Positions 26,308 through 34,291 of a stretch of 64,000 nt of DNA are shown in pieces; positions within the stretch are counted from its first letter, which is position 1, and the number at the start of each line of letters is the position of its first letter. The stretch covers positions 3,573,503-3,637,502 of the forward strand of contig NZ_CP076024.1 of the NCBI RefSeq assembly GCF_022788635.1, read 5' to 3'. Below the pieces are notes generated by a model. The model ran no database searches, was not told where the DNA came from, and saw only the letters and a program-made list of their open reading frames with translations. The DNA comes from Methylobacter sp. S3L5C. Its GTDB lineage: Bacteria > Pseudomonadota > Gammaproteobacteria > Methylococcales > Methylomonadaceae. The translations under genes and the position numbers were made by a program.

Positions 26308-26454
26308 ATGAACCTGAATATTGCAGCCGAACCTTTGCTGGCACTTGTGATAGGTATATTAATTTTACTGGTACCACGATTTTTAAATTATTTTGTCGCT
26401 GTCTATTTGATAGTGGTAGGTGTCTTGGGACTAATGCACCATAACCTCACTTAA
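26308..26454 (+). CDS. DUF3096-like small membrane protein (48 aa)
   Basis: ATG at 26308 to TAA at 26454 encodes a 48-residue protein with two hydrophobic stretches (EPLLALVIGILILLVPRFLN and FVAVYLIVVGVLGLM). This is the DUF3096 layout. TTAGGATAATCACC provides a ribosome-binding site. It is the last gene before a hairpin terminator. Function is unknown. Confidence 0.8.
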   Translation: MNLNIAAEPLLALVIGILILLVPRFLNYFVAVYLIVVGVLGLMHHNLT

Positions 26455-26471
26455 GATATAGCTATCTACAC

Positions 26472-26517
26472 AAATACTGCTATTCCCTCTCCAACAGGAC
26501 AGGGAGCAGCAGTATTT
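26472..26517 (+). terminator. Hairpin terminator after the DUF3096 gene
   Basis: The arms AAATACTGCT and AGCAGTATTT, with inner CCCT/AGGG pairs, form a stable stem 18 bases after the stop codon, followed by a T-rich stretch. Confidence 0.65.
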
Positions 26518-26750
26518 TGTAACACTTTGTTTTTATAGTACGAAAAATAATATTAACACCCATGCGGTTGAGACAAAAATCATTACCTCGTCGGTTTGGT
26601 ATAAGTTTTTAGTTTAACGTTTTTGTCTTAATAGGAGTACCGTTCATAGCACATGGCACAATTTTACAACTACTCCCAACAATTGAAGTCTAAAATTGTT
26701 GAGGGGTCATTAACTTGCCAGCAACCTGTAAAAGCCCCAATTGAAAAATA

Positions 26751-27515
26751 TTAAAGATCTATCTCGATGCCGACCGGACAATGATCCGATCCGGTAATAT
26801 CCGGCAGAATAAAAGCCTGCTTGACTTTATCGACCAGAACTTTGCTGGTCAGCACATAATCAATCCGCCAACCGACGTTTCTTGCCCTGGCACCCCCGCG
26901 ATAACTCCACCAACTGTAAGCGATGGTATCCGGGTGAAAATGCCGATAACTATCGACCAATCCGGCATCGACAAACCCGCTGAAACCGTCGATTTCAACT
27001 TGCGTATATCCCGCCGATTTATTGTAATTAGGTTTTGGACGAGCGATATCAATTTCCTGATGCGCGACATTAAAATCACCGCAGATAATGAGCGGTTTTT
27101 TGCTTTTCAGTTGCAGGCAATAAGCCAGAAAGTCAAGATCCCAGCTATGCCGATAATCCAGTCGTGCCAAGGCCTCGCCCGAATTTGGTACATAAACATT
27201 CAGCAGAAAAAAATGTTCAAACTCGGCAACCATCACGCGACCTTCCCGGTCGTGCTCGGCAATACCCATATCATGGATAACTTGCAGCGGTGCCTGCCGG
27301 GATAACAGTGTAACCCCCGAATAGCCCTTGCGTTCGGCGCAGTTGGAATAAATATGATAGCCCTCAATGCCCTCCAGAGCTTTTTCAACCTGATCTACCT
27401 GAGCCTTGTTTTCCTGCAATAAAATGCAATCGGCATCCAACTGCGCGAGCGTTTCAGCAAAGCCTTTGCCTTGTATCGAGCGAATGCCGTTGACATTCCA
27501 GGAAATTATTTTCAT
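26751..27515 (-). CDS. xthA: Exodeoxyribonuclease III / AP endonuclease
   Basis: The 254-residue endonuclease/exonuclease/phosphatase-fold protein has NVNGIRS at the start, LLQENKAQ (metal-binding Glu), ICGDFNVAH and the C-terminal TGSDHCPVGIEI with the catalytic His. It cleaves abasic sites in base-excision repair and has 3'-exonuclease activity. The ATG at 27515 follows a weak ribosome-binding site. It is monocistronic. Confidence 0.92.
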   Translation of the reverse strand: MKIISWNVNGIRSIQGKGFAETLAQLDADCILLQENKAQVDQVEKALEGIEGYHIYSNCAERKGYSGVTLLSRQAPLQVIHDMGIAEHDREGRVMVAEFEHFFLLNVYVPNSGEALARLDYRHSWDLDFLAYCLQLKSKKPLIICGDFNVAHQEIDIARPKPNYNKSAGYTQVEIDGFSGFVDAGLVDSYRHFHPDTIAYSWWSYRGGARARNVGWRIDYVLTSKVLVDKVKQAFILPDITGSDHCPVGIEIDL

Positions 27516-27767
27516 ACGATGATTGCGCCTTCTAGGGTTGAAATTACACTTTCAACAGTGAAAATGTGTCTGACGCTATTGTAACCTTCTGCCTTTTGGC
27601 TAACCAGTCGTTTTCGGATTGATTTAAAAGTCAGTGCCCTTCATCAATAAAGGAGTTATACAATAAGGTGATGTTGTACGACTTGTTTGATCCTTTTTGT
27701 ATCAATTGGCAGTGAGGTAAGCCCAAATATTTGACGCATTTAATGCACCAAATTGTCGGGTTACCTT

Positions 27768-27927
27768 AGGTGATTTCCTGCGAAGAATATACCCAATTTA
27801 CTGGTCTTTTTATTTGTTTTCTGCGTTGTCAAAATAGTTACGTAGCCAGCTACGTGCCAATTTTACCGCTTTGAAAATAAACAAAAATCCTGCGCCACTT
27901 GGGTATATTCATTCTTGGATATCACCT
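27768..27927. repeat. MITE-like element with ~29-bp inverted ends, 160 bp
   Basis: The left end AGGTGAT...GAATATACCCAA and the right end TTGGGTATATTC...ATATCACCT are inverted copies with about 23 of 29 positions matching. The interior has the palindrome ACGTAGC...GCTACGT and no coding capacity. It lies just past the glnN stop codon. Confidence 0.7.
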
Positions 27928-27976
27928 TAACTCACCACTAACCTGCAAAACAATCCCAACGGCATTGCGCCAATGG

Positions 27977-30151
27977 TTATTTGATAAACAACATTTCTTG
28001 ATAGGTTGGATAAGGCCACAATTCATCGGCAATTTCACCTTCAAGCGCATCGGCATAGTGACGCACGTCATCCATGAGTGGACGGATGGATTTTGCACAG
28101 AAGTGCATATGTTCTTCGGGTGTTGAAAAATCATGCTGACTGATAGCAGCGCTTAGTTTATCTACCGTCTCCATCATTGATGTCAGCATTGCTGCGATCT
28201 TGACCAACCGTTCATTATCCAGTTCGATACCGTTGCTTTTAAGACTGCTGATGGTAGCGGAAAGCTCGGACAAATATTTGACAACAGCGGGATAAATGCC
28301 GGTTTTTGCCATACTCACGACCAGTTTTGCTTCCACATCAATGGCGAGTATGTATTGCTCGGAATAAATTTCGAAGCGACTGGCCAGTTCAACCGGTGAT
28401 AATACGCCAAGCTTGTCGAATAATTCCTCAATATAGGCTTCTTTTAAAACCGGTAACGCATCGGCTGTTGTTTTAAGATTAGCCAAGCCACGTTCTTCAA
28501 CCGCCATTTTATGCCACTCGGCGGAATAGCCGTTACCACCGAAGACAACTGCGCCATGCTGATCGATTAATTCTTTCAGTGTTTTAAGGATTGCCGTATC
28601 AAGATCAGCCCCTTGACTTATATTGCTTTCCAGAGTGTCGGCAACCCAGTTAAGTGAATCAGCCAACATCGTGTTCATAGCCACCAGAGGACCTGCGACC
28701 GATTGCCCGGAACCAACAGCACGAAATTCAAAACGGTTACCGGTAAAGGCAAAAGGCGAGGTACGATTTCTATCGCCCGAATCTTTATTAAAAACAGGCA
28801 AGGTATTGATACCCAAATTCATAACGCCAGCGTTTAGTGAGCCGGTTATCTTGCCATTGCTGATTTGCTCGAAGACATTATCAAGTTGCGACCCCAGATA
28901 AACAGACATGATGGCCGGTGGTGCTTCGTTGGCACCCAGACGGTGATCATTACTTGCCGTTGCGATAACGGCACGTAATAGTGGCCCGTATTTGTGGACA
29001 CCACGAATAACTGCGCCGCAGAACAGTAAAAACTGGGTATTGGAATGCGGTGTGGTACCCGGATCAAGCAAATTGCCTTGGCTTGCATTACCGACTGACC
29101 AGTTAACATGCTTACCTGATCCGTTAATGCCTTTAAACGGTTTTTCATGCAGCAGACAGACCAGACCATGTTTTTTGGCGGTATTTTTTAATACCGTCAT
29201 CAGTAATTGCTGATGATCCGTTGCTACATTGGCTGCTTCAAAAAAGGGTGCAATCTCAAATTGTCCGGGAGCCACTTCGTTATGCCTGGTTTTGGCAGGA
29301 ATACCCAAACGATATAACTGTTCCTCAGCATCCTGCATATACACCTGGATGCGTTCAGGTATCGCGCCGAAATAATGATCGTCAAATTGCTGGCCTTTAG
29401 CCGCCGATGCGCCAAACAAGGTTCTCCCTGCCAGCAGCAAATCCGGACGATTATTGACAAAATTAGCATCGACCAGAAAGTATTCCTGTTCAGCTCCGCA
29501 ACTGGAATTAACGGGCGCAATGTCAGTGTGACCAAGAAGCGACAAGACTCTCTGGGCGGCTTTATTCATCGCGGCATTGGCACGCAGCAACGGCGTTTTT
29601 TTATCCAGTGCCTCGCCAGTCCAGGAAACAAAAACCGTTGGAATACAAAGCGTAGCACCGTTGTCAGTTGTCATGATATAAGCAGGACTGGTAACATCCC
29701 ATGCGGTATAGCCGCGCGCTTCAAAAGTCGAGCGTATGCCGCCATTCGGAAAGGATGAACCATCCGGCTCGCCTTGCACCAGCACTTTGCCACTAAATTC
29801 AGAAATAACTGAACCATCACTTTGCACGGAAATAAAGCTATCGTGCTTTTCTGCCGTTGCATTGGTTAACGGATAAAATACATGAGCGTAATACAAGGCA
29901 CCCTTGGACAGGGCCCAATCTTTCATTGCCAATGCCACGACATCGGCAATAGAGACGTCAAGTTCTGCACCGGCTTCTATGGTCTTTTTTACCGATTTAA
30001 AAACGTCTTTAGGCAGGCTTTCCTTCATCTTGCTTAGCGTAAACACATCACTCGCCCACAGATTACTGAGCGATTCCGGTGTTTTAGCCGGCATGGGTAT
30101 TCGATTGGTAATGTTTTGTACAGCCTGAACGCGGGCACTATTTCCAGTCAT
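27977..30151 (-). CDS. glnN: Type III glutamine synthetase (GlnN)
   Basis: The 724 residues match the large GSIII subunit size. The N-terminus has the GSIII-specific [32 protein letters not shown]. The core includes [43 protein letters not shown] and [16 protein letters not shown], which carry the metal and glutamate sites. The enzyme makes glutamine from glutamate, ammonia and ATP. A sigma-54-type promoter lies 34 bases upstream of the start codon by predicted +1, so nitrogen-responsive expression is likely. A MITE-like element follows the stop codon. Confidence 0.93.
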   Translation of the reverse strand: MTGNSARVQAVQNITNRIPMPAKTPESLSNLWASDVFTLSKMKESLPKDVFKSVKKTIEAGAELDVSIADVVALAMKDWALSKGALYYAHVFYPLTNATAEKHDSFISVQSDGSVISEFSGKVLVQGEPDGSSFPNGGIRSTFEARGYTAWDVTSPAYIMTTDNGATLCIPTVFVSWTGEALDKKTPLLRANAAMNKAAQRVLSLLGHTDIAPVNSSCGAEQEYFLVDANFVNNRPDLLLAGRTLFGASAAKGQQFDDHYFGAIPERIQVYMQDAEEQLYRLGIPAKTRHNEVAPGQFEIAPFFEAANVATDHQQLLMTVLKNTAKKHGLVCLLHEKPFKGINGSGKHVNWSVGNASQGNLLDPGTTPHSNTQFLLFCGAVIRGVHKYGPLLRAVIATASNDHRLGANEAPPAIMSVYLGSQLDNVFEQISNGKITGSLNAGVMNLGINTLPVFNKDSGDRNRTSPFAFTGNRFEFRAVGSGQSVAGPLVAMNTMLADSLNWVADTLESNISQGADLDTAILKTLKELIDQHGAVVFGGNGYSAEWHKMAVEERGLANLKTTADALPVLKEAYIEELFDKLGVLSPVELASRFEIYSEQYILAIDVEAKLVVSMAKTGIYPAVVKYLSELSATISSLKSNGIELDNERLVKIAAMLTSMMETVDKLSAAISQHDFSTPEEHMHFCAKSIRPLMDDVRHYADALEGEIADELWPYPTYQEMLFIK

Positions 30152-30193
30152 TTTTATTCCCCTGTGTAATATTGAATGTCAATCAACAATAAC

Positions 30194-30212
30194 AAAGCAA
30201 TAATCGAACCAA
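30194..30212 (-). promoter_or_regulatory. Sigma-54 promoter of glnN
   Basis: The minus strand reads TTGGTTCGATTATTGCTT, with GG at 30210-30209 and GC at 30198-30197: the exact GG-N10-GC spacing of the -24/-12 class. The predicted start is near 30185, giving a 5' leader of about 34 bases. Confidence 0.75.
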
Positions 30213-30336
30213 TATACTTATTTAAGCATATATGTCCCAAGAAGAAGCAATACAACACACAATAAGGTATACACACAAATTAACACGTACAATAAACGAG
30301 CATTTTCAGTGCAAAAAAAGGCGCTTTCCATTCAAA

Positions 30337-30346
30337 TTGGTGCAAA
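30337..30346 (-). promoter_or_regulatory. Possible NtrC-type half site upstream of glnN
   Basis: TTTGCACCAA on the minus strand lies about 150 bases upstream of the predicted glnN start, in the range used by NtrC enhancers (consensus TGCACC-N5-GGTGCA as recalled). A second TTTTGCAC lies ~30 bases closer to the gene. Only half-sites are seen, so binding is uncertain. Confidence 0.4.
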
Positions 30347-30512
30347 TTATCACGAATAGATTAACTTATGGTCTCTATTTAGAGCGGTCTTGTGCCAATG
30401 CAGGGCAATAAGGCTCAACGTTAATAACAACGGTTATCGGCAGTTTTTACAAACGACGATCCCTGTCTGAATGATTCAAGCCATCGGATTGACAGTTTTC
30501 ATCTTTTTATAA

Positions 30513-30544
30513 AACGCACCATAGACCGGTTATTGATGTGCGTT
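30513..30544 (-). terminator. Terminator of the rhodanese-nafY operon
   Basis: The arms AACGCAC and GTGCGTT lie 16-47 bases after the nafY stop codon. On the minus strand the stem is followed by TTTTATAAAAAG, so termination of the leftward operon is likely. Confidence 0.6.
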
Positions 30545-30559
30545 CTTTTAAGAATTACC

Positions 30560-31273
30560 TTAACAACCCTCATCATGAGTAAACCTCACGCGCTCCTCCG
30601 CTGAATGCCCTAATGCTTTGGCAAACCACGGCGGCGGCGCAGCAAATACTTTCTGAAATTCGGTTAACTGGTCAACCGCCCCGGTTACCTCAGGAATCTT
30701 GATCGGGTAAATATCGGCGCGTATCACTTTAGCTGCTGCCGGACCGCCAATTGATTGCACAAAAACTACATGACAATCTTTAATCAAATTAGCACGAAAC
30801 AGGTTTCTGTCATCACTACTATCGGCTTCAATAGTTGAACGTATATCAACCAGCTTATAATCATTTTGTGATAACTGATAAACCAGAAAACGTATGCAAG
30901 AGCCGAAATGCCCGTTAATCAATGCACCACTGTTTGAACTGATAGCGACACGAATAGAATCGGGGATTTCACCGTCTTTATAAGGTAGTATTTCCGGCAA
31001 ATCTTCATCTTCAGCCTCGTCGCCCCAAAGATACCGGACCGCCAGCTTTATATTGGCAAGGCCGATACCGATATCTTCACCATCTTCTTCGCCATCCAGA
31101 CTGCCCAAACCAGTCTTAAGATTGGTCACTGTGATCGATTTTAATTTTTCATCATCCAACGGCGAACCGACTCGCTCATGTAAAATTTCCAGTAATGCGG
31201 GTATGTCAATACCAGGTAGAATGCGCGACGCCAAGGCAATACGCAAAGCCAGTTCACGGGGTAATGCTTCCAT
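30560..31273 (-). CDS. nafY: NafY/NifX-family nitrogenase cofactor-binding protein
   Basis: About 237 residues with two parts. An N-terminal helical region (about 1-85, ALPRELALRIALASRILPG...) resembles the NafY apodinitrogenase-binding domain. A C-terminal NifX/NifB-like domain (about 108-237) has GALINGHFGSCIRFLVYQL, whose His and Cys are in the position proposed to bind iron-molybdenum cofactor. Such proteins hold FeMo-co or its precursor during nitrogenase assembly. The ATG at 31273 has GAGG upstream; an in-frame TTG at 31303 is less likely. It follows a rhodanese gene in one sigma-54-type operon. Confidence 0.82.
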   Translation of the reverse strand: MEALPRELALRIALASRILPGIDIPALLEILHERVGSPLDDEKLKSITVTNLKTGLGSLDGEEDGEDIGIGLANIKLAVRYLWGDEAEDEDLPEILPYKDGEIPDSIRVAISSNSGALINGHFGSCIRFLVYQLSQNDYKLVDIRSTIEADSSDDRNLFRANLIKDCHVVFVQSIGGPAAAKVIRADIYPIKIPEVTGAVDQLTEFQKVFAAPPPWFAKALGHSAEERVRFTHDEGC

Positions 31274-31333
31274 TTTGATATCCTCATTTAACAAGTATGG
31301 CAAATAATAATTGCTTTATAACCAAGTCCTTAT

Positions 31334-31642
31334 TCAGGCTTCCTGATGTTTATCTTTCCAGCTGGAATAACCGCCCTCCAGGCTGTAAACCTTCTTAAAG
31401 CCAAAATCAAAGAAAAACTCGGCAAGATGTTCGCTGGCATGACCGTAATAGCAATAAATCAACAAGCACCGCTGCTTATCGCCGCGTTTGACTAAAGAAT
31501 CTTTTAAACCTTCATGAACATGAAGGGCATCTTCCAAGTGCCCTGCCCGATAATCTTTTAAATCCCGGCAGTCAAGAATCATGGGATTGATTTCTTTAAT
31601 TAATTTTTCAGAATCGGTAATAGAGATAGTTTTATATTTCAT
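31334..31642 (-). CDS. Single-domain rhodanese (sulfurtransferase)
   Basis: The 102 residues comprise one rhodanese domain: MILDCRDLKDYRAGHLEDALHV (CH2A-like) and the active-site loop CYYGHASEH with Cys64, ending VYSLEGGYSSWK. It is GlpE-like in size and transfers sulfane sulfur. Its place directly before nafY, behind a sigma-54-type promoter, suggests sulfur supply or redox support for nitrogenase cluster assembly (inference). Confidence 0.85.
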   Translation of the reverse strand: MKYKTISITDSEKLIKEINPMILDCRDLKDYRAGHLEDALHVHEGLKDSLVKRGDKQRCLLIYCYYGHASEHLAEFFFDFGFKKVYSLEGGYSSWKDKHQEA

Positions 31643-31789
31643 CGTATTATTAATGACTATAAAAAGTCATTCCTCAAGAATGGAAAGATTGTTTTAAACC
31701 TGACAATAAAACTGACGTTGTTGCTCCCTGTATCGTTTTTTGACCTTTATCAGCTCTGAATTTGAGTTAATTCGGGATACTGAATAATT

Positions 31790-31807
31790 AAGCAAATTAT
31801 CTGCCAA
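31790..31807 (-). promoter_or_regulatory. Sigma-54 promoter of the rhodanese-nafY operon
   Basis: The minus strand reads TTGGCAGATAATTTGCTT, with GG at 31805-31804 and GC at 31793-31792, exactly ten bases between. The predicted start is near 31780, about 138 bases before the rhodanese ATG. I looked for a NifA-type TGT-N10-ACA site upstream and did not find one. Confidence 0.75.
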
Positions 31808-31852
31808 ATTTTAGATTGAGCCGTTTTTAAACAACCGGCAAGATCATCAGAC

Positions 31853-31886
31853 AAAAAAAAGCGCCCTGACCGAGAAGGCAGGACGC
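31853..31886 (-). terminator. Intrinsic terminator of the candidate small RNA
   Basis: On the minus strand the stem GCGTCCTG...CAGGGCGC (8 bp with one G-U) is followed directly by eight T residues. It cannot terminate the rhodanese operon, which starts downstream of it, so it needs a separate minus-strand transcript. Confidence 0.8.
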
Positions 31887-31934
31887 CAAAGGTAAATGCC
31901 CAGGAGAGAGCAACAGAAAAGAGAGGTATCTTAA
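31853..31934 (-). ncRNA. Candidate sigma-54-dependent small RNA, about 82 nt
   Basis: A sigma-54-type promoter (31943-31961) gives a predicted start at 31934, and a strong intrinsic terminator ends at 31853. The intervening ~82 bases have no ORF. The transcript would begin with a short AU-rich part, then a pyrimidine-rich single-stranded stretch containing CUCUCUCCUGG, complementary to Shine-Dalgarno-like GGAGAG, then the terminator hairpin with eight U residues. This is the usual build of a trans-acting regulatory RNA. It lies in a nitrogen gene block. No known family is recognised. Confidence 0.55.
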
Positions 31935-31942
31935 TAAGGTAT

Positions 31943-31961
31943 TAAGCACTATCGATGCCAA
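31943..31961 (-). promoter_or_regulatory. Sigma-54 promoter of the candidate small RNA
   Basis: The minus strand reads TTGGCATCGATAGTGCTT, with GG at 31959-31958 and GC at 31947-31946, ten bases apart. CTTAATA...TATTAAG, a 7-bp inverted repeat, spans from the -12 element to the predicted start. TTTGCACCAA lies about 90 bases upstream at 32021-32030. Confidence 0.65.
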
Positions 31962-32020
31962 AACTTTATATCTATATATTTCAGTTACTTATATTAAATA
32001 CATACTTTTTATGCTTAATA

Positions 32021-32030
32021 TTTGCACCAA
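32021..32030 (+). promoter_or_regulatory. Second copy of TTTGCACCAA, upstream of the small-RNA promoter
   Basis: The same 10-base word as at 30337-30346 lies 87-96 bases upstream of the predicted small-RNA start, in the opposite orientation. NtrC-like activators can act from either orientation; binding is not proven. Confidence 0.35.
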
Positions 32031-32596
32031 AGACAAGCATTTATGTATTTTTACTGACCTAACTTTGTGCAATAAGATGTGCTGCCGAACGTGGCACATC
32101 CCTCGCTATCAAAAGGTTGTTTTATCCGTACCTTTTATGGACTTATAGTATATTTTGTTACTATTCAAACACAATAAAAAAATGAGCCATTTTCATACCG
32201 CTGTTAAAGAACACAATCCAGATAATGTGCCGCTATTCTTGTTTTTCAAATAACAGCCGTCCTTGCCTGAATTTCGTAAAAACATTATTTATTAGATTAT
32301 CCAATTGATAAATATGGATAAATTATTTAGATAGAGAATCAACAGAACCTAATAATTTAGATTATTGACTGAAAATCTATACGAAATAATTAAAATAAGT
32401 AAATAAAAATTCAAATTTAAAGTAAAAATATATAAAATACTTACACTACCCAAGGTAATTAGAGATTATTGATATGGCATCCGACAAAATCAGACTGACT
32501 GAGTACCAGACTTTACCTGTAAGATTGAAATAGTTAAGACAATCATATAGTTAATATTTTTCCGTATAAATTAAAAACCATCAAGAAGGTAATTTA
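32031..32596. other. AT-rich host intergenic DNA
   Basis: No convincing gene is seen. Features are GATGTGC...GCACATC (inverted arms near 32080-32101), a long A+T-rich stretch at about 32280-32460, and a 19-codon frame starting at 32474 (MASDKIRLTEYQ) without family support. Confidence 0.4.
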
Positions 32597-32744
32597 TTGG
32601 TAAGCCCCGAGAAAAACCTGACTAATTTAACCGAACAGGCACAGCTATTTGCCGAAAAGCAGTTACCGATTTTTACATTATTACAAATTGCGTTAATTGG
32701 CAGGGTTTTTATCCGAAGCTGAGATCAAATGGCTTACGCGTTAA
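32597..32744 (+). pseudogene. Frameshifted 5' gene fragment at the prophage junction
   Basis: From a TTG at 32597 with AGAAGGT upstream, the frame reads LVSPEKNLTNLTEQAQLFAEK and on to IALIGRVF, then stops at 32722. Shifting one base at the T-run restores LSEAEIKWLTR before another stop codon. The coding pattern continues up to the proposed prophage end at 32766. It looks like the start of a decayed gene interrupted by the prophage. The family is not recognised. Confidence 0.4.
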
Positions 32745-32765
32745 ACCTTATTGATGGCAACGTAC

Positions 32766-32815
32766 TGTAACGACGCGCGATATTTGGCATAGTTTTGTTC
32801 GATATTTGGCATAGA
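32766..32815 (+). repeat. Candidate prophage right end with transposase-binding repeats
   Basis: TGTA at 32766 begins a non-coding stretch with two identical 15-mers, CGATATTTGGCATAG at 32778-32792 and 32800-32814, spaced 22 bases start to start (two helical turns). Mu-family ends begin with TG and carry repeated transposase sites just inside. The other end is not available for comparison. Confidence 0.5.
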
Positions 32816-32900
32816 AATAAACCTATAAGCCATCAAAAAACCAATCTATCTCACCTGATTCAGCGTTAAATATAGCAAAATTTAACAGCACATTAAGCCA

Positions 32901-33710
32901 TCAAACTTCATCAATAGTTAACCCCGTCGAATAGGCAGAATACCGCGCAATTATAATGGCTGATTGCTGCGATAATTTCCCCCAAATCTGGTAGTCTTGT
33001 TCAAGGTTTTTGTCCGCATCATTTGGAAATACGCTTATATATAATGGTGAGCCAATCCCATTGCGCATGACCGCCATAAGCGCGTCTCTATCACTCGGTG
33101 ACGCATTGGAAAAATTAAGCGTTAATGTTTTTGATCGCGTTTTAATGTCAGTAAGCAAATCGCCGGCATCGTTCCGAACATGCTGGCTGTCATCGTTCCA
33201 ACCAATTGACGCGCCATAGTCCGCATTAATAACCGGCTCAAAATACTTACCCACCAGCAATCTTGACGCTTCGACATAGCCTGCTGGATTATTGCTATCT
33301 GAGACATAAACTACTATTCTTTTTACTGTCCCACCTACAAAAAATAGTGACGCATAAGCACCGCCAGCATAGCCAAAATTAGCCACTCCAGGAACTGTGT
33401 TTCTTGATGCATAACCACAACACGGCAATACTCCACTATCAAAAACAGCCGTAGTATCAGCGGCATTTGCGTAGCCCATAACCCGTATAGTTGCAGTACT
33501 GCTAAAATTAGTAAATGGAAGCATCACACAGTTGATAAATTTTGGAGTAGCCCATAGCGCCGCTATTTCTGCAACCGTTGTCGATGATCTAAATATTTGG
33601 CTTTTAATATCAGTTGCCAAATTTGAGTGCGGCAATGATGCTGGAGTAATTCCACCGGATAAGCTAGCACTATCAATTTCATTTTTATAAAGCACCCTTA
33701 AATTACTCAT
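32901..33710 (-). CDS. Phage tail tip / receptor-region protein
   Basis: The 269-residue protein is probably beta-rich with Gly/Ala/Ser-rich turns. It has no recognised catalytic motif. NFGYAGGAYASLFFVGGTVKRIVVYVSD and DALMAVMRNGIGSPLYISVFPND resemble the beta-sandwich proteins found at the tail tip of siphophages. It is the last gene of the late operon and its start overlaps the stop codon of the gene before. Specific role unknown. Confidence 0.55.
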   Translation of the reverse strand: MSNLRVLYKNEIDSASLSGGITPASLPHSNLATDIKSQIFRSSTTVAEIAALWATPKFINCVMLPFTNFSSTATIRVMGYANAADTTAVFDSGVLPCCGYASRNTVPGVANFGYAGGAYASLFFVGGTVKRIVVYVSDSNNPAGYVEASRLLVGKYFEPVINADYGASIGWNDDSQHVRNDAGDLLTDIKTRSKTLTLNFSNASPSDRDALMAVMRNGIGSPLYISVFPNDADKNLEQDYQIWGKLSQQSAIIIARYSAYSTGLTIDEV

Positions 33711-34291
33711 AATGCCGCCATTGCTCCAATAAAAACTTGTTCCGCTGCTTGTATATCACCATCGGTTAGTGCGGCTGACACCTTATTTTTTGCTGCAATT
33801 CGTTGGCTCTCGATAGCTGCCCCTACTTGCCCCCATAAATTAGCCATATAATTGATTAAATTAGCCACCACCGTTGCTGTTGTGCCAGTCGCTAATGCCT
33901 CAGCGTTTACCCACGTATAGGGTGCTGCGTCGGCAGGATAACCCGCTGCAATATACGCTTTCGCATCAGCAAGTTTGGCTGTATATGTTATGTCTTGACC
34001 TGCTGAGACTGTTATATATTTTAGCCGAGTCATACCGGCCAAGGCATCAATTCTATCCGCTGATTCAGCTTGCAAAATTGCAATCGGTATTGGTTCAACA
34101 GGCTTTAAAACAATAGAAAATGTTGCCAAATCATATCGGTAATTTATGTAATTATCGCCATTGAACAGGTATTCATTCTCGTAAAAATCTATGCCAACCG
34201 TGTTACCGAAATAGCTTAAACAGTCGCCATTTGCCTGAGTGACCGCCAAAATACTTCCGTTATCGTCAAGTGTCATTGATGCATAAATCAT
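33707..34291 (-). CDS. Tail fibre assembly-like protein
   Basis: The 194 residues start with a short beta-rich part (YASMTLDDNGSILAVTQANG...) and end in a helical region with DIQAAEQVFIGAMAAL. The central YTAKLADAKAYIAAGYPADAAPY segment recalls the DUF4376/tail-fibre-associated family found after tail fibre genes. It could be a chaperone or a minor tail component. Starts and stops overlap on both sides. Confidence 0.5.
   Translation of the reverse strand: MIYASMTLDDNGSILAVTQANGDCLSYFGNTVGIDFYENEYLFNGDNYINYRYDLATFSIVLKPVEPIPIAILQAESADRIDALAGMTRLKYITVSAGQDITYTAKLADAKAYIAAGYPADAAPYTWVNAEALATGTTATVVANLINYMANLWGQVGAAIESQRIAAKNKVSAALTDGDIQAAEQVFIGAMAAL

Noticed and set aside
31808-32200. NifA upstream activating sequence (TGT-N10-ACA)
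   Set aside because: Scanned by eye on the minus strand; only TGT-N15-ACA (near 32080-32100) was found, which has the wrong spacing.
32474-32533. 19-codon ORF MASDKIRLTEYQ
   Set aside because: Too short, no ribosome-binding site and no context; mentioned only as part of the intergenic region.
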